19,838 bases of DNA from Mycolicibacterium porcinum (GTDB lineage: Bacteria; Actinomycetota; Actinomycetes; Mycobacteriales; Mycobacteriaceae), in the NCBI GenBank assembly GCA_001942045.1, contig MSTD01000072.1, positions 1-19,838 of the forward strand, given 5' to 3'. A program made the translations under genes and the position numbers. Under the pieces are notes generated by a model. It saw only the letters and a program-made list of their open reading frames with translations. It did not search any database and was not told where the DNA came from. Shown piece after piece: positions 6,919 through 13,001 of this stretch. Numbering within the stretch: position 1 is the stretch's first letter; every line of letters begins with the position of its first letter.

Positions 6919-7686
6919 CTATTCCGCCGCGTCGGCCCGTCGCCGAATCCGCGGCGCCAGCTGCACGATCTCGGGGACCACGGTCGGATTCTCGTACGCG
7001 GTGGCCACGAGCGACACCAGGGTGTTGGCGACGTCGCGCAGGGCCGACATCCGGGCGGGCAGGGCGCCTTGGGCCACCCATGTCTTGACCAACTGGTCCA
7101 GCAGGTCGCGGTCGGCGCCGCGCAGGATCTCGGTGTCATCGGTGGGGCCGACGCCGACCCGGATCAGTGACAGCTCAGGGTGTTCGACGCGCCAGGAATG
7201 CAGGATCTCGTCGAGAGCGGCCTTGCTCGCGCTGTATGCCGCCACACCGGCACGCGGACGGCCCACGTCATAGCTGGACGCCACCAGGACGACACCGTTC
7301 TCGGCGAGCCGGGGCGTCGCAGCGCGCAGCACGTTGTTGGCACCGACGGTGTTGACGCTGAACGCGTGCAACCAGGTGGCCACATCGGTGTCCTCGATGT
7401 AGGCGAACGGGATCACCGTGCTGGTGAACACCACGGCATCGAGACCACCCAAGGCGTCGGCCGCGTCGTTGACCACGCGGTTGATCGCCGCGGCGTCCTC
7501 GACATCGAGTTCGAAGGCGTACCCGCCGATCGCCTCGGCCAGGGAATTCAGCAGGTCGATGCGCCGCGCGGCCACGGCGACCTTGGCGCCGCGTTCGGTG
7601 GCACTCATCGCGACCGCGTGGCCGATGCCCGACGAGGCACCGACGACGAGGAGACGCAGCGCTGCATCGGCTCGCTGACCGCTCAT
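6919..7686 (-). CDS. Short-chain dehydrogenase/reductase, substrate unknown
   Basis: The 255-aa protein has the classical SDR layout: GASSGIG at residues 16-22 for NAD(P) binding, an acidic DVED near 61-64, the serine motif VASSYD at 135-140, and Y151-SAS-K155. The strand-4 NNAG motif is replaced by FTST near 87-90, so it departs from the canonical set while keeping the catalytic triad. The end is basic (RIRRRADAAE). ATG 7686 is supported by GGAGG on the minus strand about 10 nt upstream. It is divergent from the DUF899 gene with a 141-bp shared intergenic region, so the two may be co-regulated. No neighbour indicates a substrate. It is not part of the gene order I remember from M. tuberculosis. 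Confidence 0.85.
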   Translation of the reverse strand: MSGQRADAALRLLVVGASSGIGHAVAMSATERGAKVAVAARRIDLLNSLAEAIGGYAFELDVEDAAAINRVVNDAADALGGLDAVVFTSTVIPFAYIEDTDVATWLHAFSVNTVGANNVLRAATPRLAENGVVLVASSYDVGRPRAGVAAYSASKAALDEILHSWRVEHPELSLIRVGVGPTDDTEILRGADRDLLDQLVKTWVAQGALPARMSALRDVANTLVSLVATAYENPTVVPEIVQLAPRIRRRADAAE

Positions 7687-7789
7687 TCTGGATCAACCTC
7701 CATGGTTCATCTCGAGGTGTTAGGTCACCCTTCGCTTGTCGGACATTACCGGGTGCGATGAATTCCGGACGCTCGGCGGGTCCACTTAA

Positions 7790-7804
7790 GAGAACGAGAT
7801 TCTC
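7790..7804. promoter_or_regulatory. Short inverted repeat before the DUF899 gene
   Basis: GAGAA (7790-7794) and TTCTC (7800-7804) flank 5 bp and lie 23 bp before the DUF899 start. It could be an operator for a dimeric regulator in the divergent intergenic region. The arms are short, so chance is possible. Confidence 0.25.
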
Positions 7805-7827
7805 CGAGCACCGATCAGGAGCCCTAC

Positions 7828-8511
7828 ATGACGACAGGAAAACCTCCGATAGTCGACCAGCAGGCCTGGCGTACCGCACTCGACGACCTGCGACGCCGAG
7901 AGAAGGCCGCCACCCGGGAACTGGACGCGATCGCCGCGGCGCGGCGCCGGCTGCCGATGGTGGAGTTGCCGGAGTACACACTGATCGGCGCGGACGGCCC
8001 GGTGCGCCTGGCCGACGTGTTCGACGGACGCGCCCAGTTGATCACCTACCACCACATGTGGACCGACGGTGCCGAATGGCAGTGCGGCGGCTGCACGAGT
8101 TTCACATCGCAGTTCACCCGCCTCGACTTCCTGGACAACTATGACGCCCGCTTCGTCATCGTCACCAACGGGCCGATCGAGGAGGCGCTGGCGTACCGCG
8201 ACAAGGTCGGCAACCGCATGGACTGGTACTCGTCGTCGGAGAGTTCCTTCGGGTCCGACGTCGACGCCGCGCCTGGCGACGGCTTCGCGGTCAACGTGTT
8301 CTTCCGCGACGGGGAAACCGTCTACCGCACCTGGCACACCGACGGCCGTGGCACCGAACAACTCAGCCACTCGTTCGCGTTGATCGACCTGCTGCCGTGG
8401 GGCCGGCAGGAGGAATGGCAGGACTCGCCCGACGGGTGGCCTAAACACCCGACCTTCTCGGGCTGGCTCGACAGCCCCGACGTCGCCAACCTGTACGGAA
8501 AGGACTCCTGA
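7828..8511 (+). CDS. DUF899 thioredoxin-like family protein
   Basis: The 227-aa product matches the DUF899 pattern: a helical N-terminus with DLRRREKAATRELDAIAAARRRLP, then PMVELPEYTLIGADGPVRLADVFDGRAQLITYHHMW given here in part as LADVFDGRAQLITYHHMW (61-78), C86-GG-C89 in WQCGGCTSF, and late ALIDLLPWGRQEEWQDSP. The family is related to AhpC/thioredoxin folds, but its reaction is not established. The CxxC pair suggests redox or metal chemistry, which is inference. ATG 7828 is preceded by AGGAG at a proper distance. Its stop overlaps the next start by one base, so the two genes are probably cotranscribed and translationally coupled. There is no signal peptide, so it is likely cytosolic. Confidence 0.87.
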   Translation: MTTGKPPIVDQQAWRTALDDLRRREKAATRELDAIAAARRRLPMVELPEYTLIGADGPVRLADVFDGRAQLITYHHMWTDGAEWQCGGCTSFTSQFTRLDFLDNYDARFVIVTNGPIEEALAYRDKVGNRMDWYSSSESSFGSDVDAAPGDGFAVNVFFRDGETVYRTWHTDGRGTEQLSHSFALIDLLPWGRQEEWQDSPDGWPKHPTFSGWLDSPDVANLYGKDS

Positions 8512-9005
8512 TGACTTCGTCGACCGACACCACGGCAACAGACAGCCAGCGCTACGTCGTCACCCGCACCATCGCCGCCTCCCCGGCTCAGGTGTTCGCC
8601 GTCCTGGCCGACCCGGCCCGGCATTGCGACACCGAGCCGGGCGACTGGGTGCGCGACGCCATCGACCCCGAACCGATCACCCGGACCGGCCAGATATTCG
8701 CGGTCAACATGTTCCTGCCGGCGGCCGGCGGCCACTACGTGATGCACAACCTGGTGACCGAGTTCGATCAGGACCGGACCATCGCATGGTTGCCCGGCCA
8801 GCTCGACGAGCAAGGTCACCATGCGCCCGGCGGTTGGTGGTGGCGGTACGACCTGGTCCCCAACGGGGACCAGACCGACGTCACGCTCACCTACGACTGG
8901 ACCGACACCCCGCAGAGCTTCCGGGACCAGATCGGCGGAATGCCGCCGTTCGGCACCGACTTCATCGAAGAATCGCTTGCGGCACTGGACCGTTCGTCGA
9001 CATAG
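8511..9005 (+). CDS. SRPBCC (START-like) fold protein, AHSA1/polyketide-cyclase type
   Basis: The 164-aa protein begins its domain with RYVVTRTIAASPAQVFAVLADPARH, the common opening of SRPBCC ligand-binding proteins, and continues with alternating strands (TRTGQIFAVNMF, WWWRYDLVPNGDQTDVTLTYDW) and a long final helix ending SLAALDRSS. Such proteins bind hydrophobic ligands in a helix-grip cavity; here the ligand is unknown. Its ATG overlaps the DUF899 stop in TGATG, so it is probably translated by coupled reinitiation; the upstream AAAGGACTCC contains a Shine-Dalgarno-like AAGGA. The convergent NTF2-like gene ends on the very next base. Confidence 0.85.
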   Translation: MTSSTDTTATDSQRYVVTRTIAASPAQVFAVLADPARHCDTEPGDWVRDAIDPEPITRTGQIFAVNMFLPAAGGHYVMHNLVTEFDQDRTIAWLPGQLDEQGHHAPGGWWWRYDLVPNGDQTDVTLTYDWTDTPQSFRDQIGGMPPFGTDFIEESLAALDRSST

Positions 9006-9368
9006 TCAGGCGGGCACCCGGTCCAGGAAGCCGAGCACGGTCTGGATCCGGCCGTCGCCGTCAGTAGCAAGCACGTCGAACCCGACCACCACCGGATCGG
9101 CATCGCGCGGGCCGAGGCCCCACTGGAAGCGCGCCTGCCGGTGGTGGGCATCGGGTCCGCTGACGAGCGTGAACACGAACCCCGGAAACTGGGTGTGCAC
9201 GGCCTCGATCGCACCGGAGATGCCGTCGTGACCACTCACCTGGGCCAGTGGGTCGGTGTAGGTGACGCCCGGCGCCCAATGCTGCTCCAGCAGCGCCTGC
9301 CGCTGGGCGGCATCGGTGGCATTCCACGTGCTGAGGTACGCGGTGACGGTGTCGTCGAGATGGGCCAT
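9006..9368 (-). CDS. SnoaL/NTF2-like small protein
   Basis: The 120-aa product has the NTF2-like layout: helix MAHLDDTVTAYLSTWN, ALLEQHWAPGVTYTDP, the Gly-Ile pair HDGISGAIEAVHTQFPGFVF, then curved-sheet strands to the end with DGRIQTVLGFLDRVP. SnoaL-like proteins include small enzymes and binding proteins; no catalytic assignment is possible. I chose ATG 9368, with AAAGAGG 5-11 nt upstream on the minus strand; an in-frame ATG at 9413 would add 15 residues outside the domain. Its stop is directly against the stop of the SRPBCC gene, with no spacer. Three copies of GGTAATC lie in its upstream region. Confidence 0.8.
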   Translation of the reverse strand: MAHLDDTVTAYLSTWNATDAAQRQALLEQHWAPGVTYTDPLAQVSGHDGISGAIEAVHTQFPGFVFTLVSGPDAHHRQARFQWGLGPRDADPVVVGFDVLATDGDGRIQTVLGFLDRVPA

Positions 9369-9383
9369 TTTCGCCTCTTTCAC

Positions 9384-9452
9384 GGTAATCAACTGGGACT
9401 CAGTCAGATTCACCGTTTCGAGAGGCGTTGTCGATTACCGCGCAGGTAATCA
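9384..9452. promoter_or_regulatory. Cluster of GGTAATC motifs upstream of the NTF2-like gene
   Basis: GATTACC (9433-9439) and GGTAATC (9445-9451) form a perfect 7-bp inverted repeat around 5 bp. A third copy, GGTAATCA, lies at 9384-9391. The palindrome spans the lppS stop region, so it may be a terminator hairpin for an upstream minus-strand transcript, a regulator site for the NTF2-like gene, or both. Confidence 0.4.
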
Positions 9453-10670
9453 GGCGCTGGCGTTGCCGGTGCGCCATTGCTCCCAGGGGATGTTCCAATC
9501 CCCCAGGCCCTCGGTGCCCGGCAACACCGGGCCCACGGTGTTGGTCACCTCGACGATGTCACCGCGCTTGGTGTTCTCGTAGAACCAACGGGCATTGGCC
9601 GTGCTGACGTTGAGGCAGCCGTGACTGACATTGCTGTAGCCCTGGCTACCCACCGACCACGGAGCCCCGTGCACGTAGATGCCGCTGTAGGACATCTGGG
9701 TCGCGAAGTCGACCTCGGTGCGATAACCGTTGGGCGAGTTGACCGGTACCCCGTAGGTCGACGAATCCATCACCATGTGATCGAAGCGGTCGCCGATGAT
9801 GTACACGCCGTTGTTGGTCGGGGAACTGTTCTTACCCATCGAGATCGGCATCGCCTTTACGACCTCGCCGTTGCGCCGGACGGTCAGCGTTTTGGTGTTG
9901 TCATCGGCGGTCGCGATCACCTCGTCGCCGACCGTGAAGTGGGTGGTGACATTGCCCTGGCCGAACAATCCGTCGCCCAACGCGACGCCGTAGGTGTTGA
10001 CGGCTACGTCCACCGTGGTGCCGGGCTTCCAGTATTTGGCTGGGCGCCAACGCACTTCGCGGTTGTTGAGCCAGTAGAAGGCACCTTCGACCGGCGGATT
10101 GGTCGTGACGGTGATGGCCCGCTGAGCCGCCACCCGGTCGGTGATGTTCTCGTCGAAGCGCACGGCGATGGGCTGCCCCACCCCGACCACTTCTCCGTCG
10201 TTGGGCAGGACGTAGGGCATCGTCAGGTTCGCCGGCGAGTGCGTCTCGAACCGCAGACGCCGGTTGGCGACGCCACCGAGCCCCAGGGACTGCGCATTGA
10301 GCGTGTACTGCTCGTTGTAGTCGAGCGGGTCAGTGGTCGACCACGTCAGCCCGTCGGCGCTGAACTTCCCTGAGACGCTGACGCCTTCTTCGTTGGTCAT
10401 GGTGACCCCGCCGAGCACACCGTTCTCCGCGCTCACCGTGACCGGTGAATCGACGGTCACCCCCACCGCACCGTCGGTCACCGAAGCGTTGACCCTGGGC
10501 ACCAGCAGGTCACCGTAGGGAGTCCCCTTGTCGGTGATCACCGGCGGCGGTCCCTGCGTCTCCTGTCCCCCGCACGCCGTCAGGCCCAACATCATCGCGG
10601 GTACGACGGCAACTACCGCTCGGCGGAAGACATCCCGATACGGACGGGTCACCGTCTGGGCCTGCCCCAT
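9450..10670 (-). CDS. lppS: L,D-transpeptidase lipoprotein, LdtMt2/LppS type
   Basis: This 406-aa enzyme forms 3-3 (mDAP-mDAP) peptidoglycan crosslinks outside the membrane and is the carbapenem-sensitive class. A signal segment ([15 protein letters not shown]) ends in the lipobox LTAC with C33 as the lipid-anchor residue. Two Ig-like domains (roughly 50-250) precede a YkuD domain with H334 (YVHGAPW) and the catalytic SHGCLNVS, H350 and C352. The end [13 protein letters not shown] is typical of the mycobacterial enzyme. Length and place before tRNA-Lys match Rv2518c (408 aa). ATG 10670 has a modest AGGA at 6 nt; a longer in-frame start would put 30 non-signal residues ahead of the signal peptide. 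A 16-bp palindrome lies in its promoter region. Confidence 0.95.
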   Translation of the reverse strand: MGQAQTVTRPYRDVFRRAVVAVVPAMMLGLTACGGQETQGPPPVITDKGTPYGDLLVPRVNASVTDGAVGVTVDSPVTVSAENGVLGGVTMTNEEGVSVSGKFSADGLTWSTTDPLDYNEQYTLNAQSLGLGGVANRRLRFETHSPANLTMPYVLPNDGEVVGVGQPIAVRFDENITDRVAAQRAITVTTNPPVEGAFYWLNNREVRWRPAKYWKPGTTVDVAVNTYGVALGDGLFGQGNVTTHFTVGDEVIATADDNTKTLTVRRNGEVVKAMPISMGKNSSPTNNGVYIIGDRFDHMVMDSSTYGVPVNSPNGYRTEVDFATQMSYSGIYVHGAPWSVGSQGYSNVSHGCLNVSTANARWFYENTKRGDIVEVTNTVGPVLPGTEGLGDWNIPWEQWRTGNASA

Positions 10671-10713
10671 GTTCGTCCTACCCCTCGCACGGTCGACAGC
10701 AAATCTTGGCAAT

Positions 10714-10736
10714 AGTCTAAGGGTTCCGCGGAACCC
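10714..10736 (-). promoter_or_regulatory. Putative lppS promoter with 16-bp perfect palindrome
   Basis: TAGACT (10714-10719, minus strand) fits a -10 element about 44 nt before the ATG. Immediately upstream lies GGGTTCCGCGGAACCC (10721-10736), a perfect 16-bp palindrome covering the spacer, so it could be an operator. Its GGAACCC also recalls the -35 of ECF sigma promoters, but no matching ECF -10 was found. Confidence 0.45.
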
Positions 10737-10816
10737 TGGCTCACCGGAACGTCGCCACAAGCCCGCGACCAGCGGATTTCACTGTTGAGCGAATCTCCTG
10801 TTATTGTCTCTCACGC

Positions 10817-10892
<76 letters not shown>

Positions 10893-10895
10893 ATC

Positions 10896-10921
10896 AAAAA
10901 CCCTGCCTCGGCAGGGTTTTT
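10896..10921. terminator. Rho-independent terminator after tRNA-Lys
   Basis: AAAAACCCTGC pairs with GCAGGGTTTTT around CTCG, giving a GC stem with a T-tract on the plus strand. By symmetry it can also act for the convergent 60-aa gene. Confidence 0.9.
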
Positions 10922-10960
10922 GCGTTTCTGCGTTTGAGAGTTACTGCGGCAGTACATCTC

Positions 10961-11143
10961 TTATCGGGCTCGGTATCTGTCGGCCAGCCGGTCACCGACG
11001 CTGGGTTCGGCTTCTTCCAACAACATCTCCACCGCACCGGCCAGATGCGCGGCCGCATAGCCGTTGTCCCGGTACTGCTCGGTTTTGAAGCGGTCGAGTT
11101 CCCGGCGTAGATCGCCAAGAGTTTCATCGCTCACATGCGCCAT
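10961..11143 (-). CDS. Small hypothetical protein, 60 aa
   Basis: The protein reads MAHVSDETLGDLRRELDRFK followed by a charged, mostly helical sequence with NGYAAAHLAGAVEMLLEEAE and a basic end (DRYRAR). There is no signal peptide, membrane segment or cysteine. A clear Shine-Dalgarno GGAGG lies 7 nt before ATG 11143, and a GC-rich third-position pattern supports coding. The stop is followed, after 39 bp, by the shared terminator of tRNA-Lys. I do not recognise a family; a cytoplasmic helical protein is all that can be inferred. Confidence 0.7.
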   Translation of the reverse strand: MAHVSDETLGDLRRELDRFKTEQYRDNGYAAAHLAGAVEMLLEEAEPSVGDRLADRYRAR

Positions 11144-11797
11144 ATGGCTACCTCCAGTCGGTGTGACCATGGCCCACATCCGTACCTAGAGGTTCGACAT
11201 GAGCCATCGGGTGTCGTCAGCGAATCCCGACGATGACTCGGTCGGGTTCAGCTGCACCGGCGAAGGCACACGCAGCAATCCTGGCAAACGGAAAATTAGT
11301 TAGCTGCAACGCAATACCCCCTTGTCACACGTTCGTCCCGTGTTGCGGCCGAGATCAAGACCCAGGTCCGACTCCCCTATCCTGACCCGAAGTCGACCTT
11401 AGCTGGACACCTATGCACTAGCAACCGGTTCGACGAGAAAGGGCCGTTCCCGCCCTGCGATGCAGTGAATTTCAGCTATCGCGACATATTGACACCGAGT
11501 TGCGCGGAGCGCCCTGAGTTACCAGGCCAACCGGCGTTTGCCAAACGCTTTCTCCACTAAACCGCCGCTAAGCGGCCGCCGTTGTGTCGCACGTCACCAC
11601 AGCCACAGCAAACATTCAGCGCGTCGCACCCACGCCGGTGCCCGCCCTGGGCAGCGCCCTGACCCTCGCTGTCGATACGCCCGGAGAACTTTGCGGTGGA
11701 CAACCAGAAACCCCATCGAAGACGGCCCCACTGACGCGTGTCGAGAATGTGCTGACAACTTCGTCGCGAACTCGTCAACCGTGCCCGATGCTCACGG
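11144..11797. other. Gene-poor, lower-GC stretch
   Basis: These 654 bases hold no ORF with a credible Shine-Dalgarno, codon pattern or family signature; possible frames near 11538-11859 on both strands encode low-complexity or shadow-like sequence. Two compact hairpins are visible: GCGTTT-GCC-AAACGC (11534-11548), followed by TTTCTCC, and GCCGCT-A-AGCGGC (11564-11576). They could end an untranslated RNA, but no convincing promoter was found before them. In M. tuberculosis, as I recall, this interval carries a PE gene, which is absent here. Confidence 0.5.
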
Positions 11798-11827
11798 TTG
11801 ACGCTCCAGTAAGTTACTGCCTAGAAT
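11798..11827 (+). promoter_or_regulatory. Near-consensus SigA-type promoter
   Basis: TTGACG (11798-11803) and TAGAAT (11822-11827) are separated by 18 bp, each matching its consensus at 5 of 6 positions. The predicted start is near 11834, about 109 nt before the 52-aa ORF. A hairpin TCTGAC (11827-11832) with GTCAGA (11849-11854) lies at the predicted start. Confidence 0.6.
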
Positions 11828-11942
11828 CTGACGTCATCACTTTCGCTGGTCAGACGTAAGAAACCGTGTTAATCTCAAGTTAGCTGATTTGATGTGGTTC
11901 GTTTCCAGGTGGCGATTACGCCAAGATAAGAGGTGTTAGCTG

Positions 11943-12101
11943 ATGGCTACCGCTGGTGGCGTCGATCCCACAGCTGCATCAACCTCAGCGTTTGTTGCTG
12001 CGAATCAGCCCGTCATCGTGTATAGCTGCAACCGGCTCGGACGCATTGCCAATCCCCCGAGTTTCTCGCTGGCGGACTGGCTCCTGTTTCGCCGCCGCTG
12101 A
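11943..12101 (+). CDS. Possible small protein, 52 aa, unrecognised
   Basis: The ORF starts MATAGGVDPTAASTSAFVAA and ends SLADWLLFRRR. An in-frame TAG just before the ATG means no longer form exists. AAGAGG lies 9 nt upstream as a fair Shine-Dalgarno, and the strong promoter at 11798-11827 drives towards it. Against it, only about 63 percent of codons end in G or C, well below the neighbouring genes, and no family is recognised. The stop codon lies inside the palindromic repeat at 12093-12107. It could instead be the tail of a non-coding RNA. Confidence 0.35.
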   Translation: MATAGGVDPTAASTSAFVAANQPVIVYSCNRLGRIANPPSFSLADWLLFRRR

Positions 12102-12136
12102 GCGGCGTATCGGCTGGAGCCGCTGAGCAGCGCATC
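12093..12136. repeat. Second, diverged copy of the REP-like element (opposite orientation)
   Basis: CGCCGCT-G-AGCGGCG (12093-12107) is a perfect palindrome. It continues into GGCTGGAGCCGCTGAGC, which is the reverse complement of the 2599-2650 repeat unit with few differences. It lies between the convergent ends of the 52-aa ORF and the DUF3618 gene, and may act as a terminator. Confidence 0.65.
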
Positions 12137-12181
12137 ACATCAGGGAGCACCACGCGCCGCGTAGCGCTCCCCGGAGTCGGC

Positions 12182-12409
12182 TCAGCGCCGCTTGATCCGC
12201 CGAACGACGACGACCACCACCAGCACACCGGCACCGGCCAATGAAGCAGTCACCGCCGGTTTCTTGATGAAGCCGATCACCGCCGACTTGAAATCGTCGG
12301 CCAGCCGCTGAGGGTTGGCCCGCTCGGCCAGGGAGTCCACAGTCACCGCCAGTTGATCGCGAGCCTGATCGATGTCCCGCTTGATGCTCTCCGGGTCCCG
12401 GTTCGCCAC
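12182..12409 (-). CDS. DUF3618 family membrane-anchored small protein
   Basis: The 75-aa protein begins (M)ANRDPESIKRDIDQARDQL, the charged helical signature of DUF3618, with AVTVDSLAERANPQRLADD. It ends in one membrane helix (VTASLAGAGVLVVVVVV) and a basic RRIKRR tail, so it is probably an inner-membrane protein with a cytosolic N-terminus. The GTG start at 12409 is set by GGAGGA 7 nt upstream and gives the length I remember for Rv2520c; an upstream ATG at 12454 lacks this. It is divergent from bcp, as in M. tuberculosis. Function is unknown. Confidence 0.85.
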   Translation of the reverse strand: MANRDPESIKRDIDQARDQLAVTVDSLAERANPQRLADDFKSAVIGFIKKPAVTASLAGAGVLVVVVVVRRIKRR

Positions 12410-12454
12410 TGTTTGCTCCTCCAAGCCGCTCCATGTCGTGCTGCCCTGCCGCAC

Positions 12455-12461
12455 TACCCTA
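12455..12461. promoter_or_regulatory. Symmetric -10 element shared by DUF3618 gene and bcp
   Basis: TACCCTA reads TACCCT on the plus strand and TAGGGT on the minus strand, so one 7-bp site fits TANNNT in both directions. It lies 46 nt from the DUF3618 start and 53 nt from the bcp start, leaving room for a Shine-Dalgarno leader on each side. Confidence 0.45.
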
Positions 12462-12514
12462 GATCAGCCGGCTCCGTGACGACGGAACCGGTCGACAAGA
12501 AGGGATACCCGCGC

Positions 12515-12988
12515 ATGCCGCCAACCCCGCGCCTGGAGGTGGGAGACACCGCCCCGGCTTTCAGCCTGCCCGACGCCGACGGCAACGTCGTCAAGCTCTC
12601 CGACTACAAGGGCCGCAAGGTCATCGTGTACTTCTACCCGGCCGCGTCGACGCCCGGATGCACCAAGCAGGCGTGCGATTTTCGGGACAGCCTCGCCGAA
12701 CTCAATGACGCCGGACTCGACGTCATCGGCATCTCTCCTGACAAGCCGGAGAAGCTCGCCAAGTTCCGTGACAAGGAAGGACTGACCTTCCCGTTGCTGT
12801 CCGACCCCGACCGTGAGGTACTGACGGCCTGGGGTGCCTTCGGCGAAAAGACCATGTACGGCAAGACCGTTCAGGGCGTCATCCGCTCGACCTTCCTCGT
12901 CGACGAAAAGGGCAAGATCGCCGTCGCGCAGTACAACGTGCGCGCCACCGGTCACGTCGCCAAGTTGCGCCGCGACCTTTCCGTCTGA
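12515..12988 (+). CDS. bcp: Thiol peroxidase Bcp (atypical 2-Cys peroxiredoxin)
   Basis: The 157-aa protein reduces hydroperoxides in the cytosol using thioredoxin-type donors. It has the Bcp/PrxQ pattern: DTAPAFSLPD near 11-20, YPAASTPGCTKQACDF with peroxidatic C49 and resolving C54 five residues later, and ISPDKPEKLAKFRDKEGLTFPLLSD in the middle (the segment GISPDKPEKLAKF is typical). The end FLVDEKGKIAVAQYNVRATGHV is standard. Length equals Rv2521. ATG 12515 follows AAGGGA, a modest Shine-Dalgarno about 9 nt away. It converges on the antiporter gene through a stop-codon hairpin. Confidence 0.95.
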   Translation: MPPTPRLEVGDTAPAFSLPDADGNVVKLSDYKGRKVIVYFYPAASTPGCTKQACDFRDSLAELNDAGLDVIGISPDKPEKLAKFRDKEGLTFPLLSDPDREVLTAWGAFGEKTMYGKTVQGVIRSTFLVDEKGKIAVAQYNVRATGHVAKLRRDLSV

Positions 12989-13001
12989 CCCGACCGGTCA
13001 G
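12985..13001. terminator. Small hairpin containing both convergent stop codons
   Basis: CTGACC (12985-12990) pairs with GGTCAG (12996-13001) around a 5-nt loop. The bcp TGA and the antiporter stop each lie in one arm. The stem is short and lacks a T-tract, so termination is a cautious inference. Confidence 0.4.

Noticed and set aside
10721..10760. ECF sigma promoter for lppS based on GGAACCC
   Set aside because: No GTT-type -10 at the required spacing was found; the sequence is better described as a palindrome next to a TANNNT element.
11538..11859. Overlapping frames on both strands in the gene-poor stretch
   Set aside because: Their starts lack Shine-Dalgarno or leaderless signals, the compositions are shadow-like, and no family signature is seen.
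11904..11915. GATTACGCCAAG, identical to 12 nt of the lacZ-alpha region of common cloning vectors
   Set aside because: The match is only 12 nt and the flanks do not continue it, so vector contamination is not supported; it is taken as chance.
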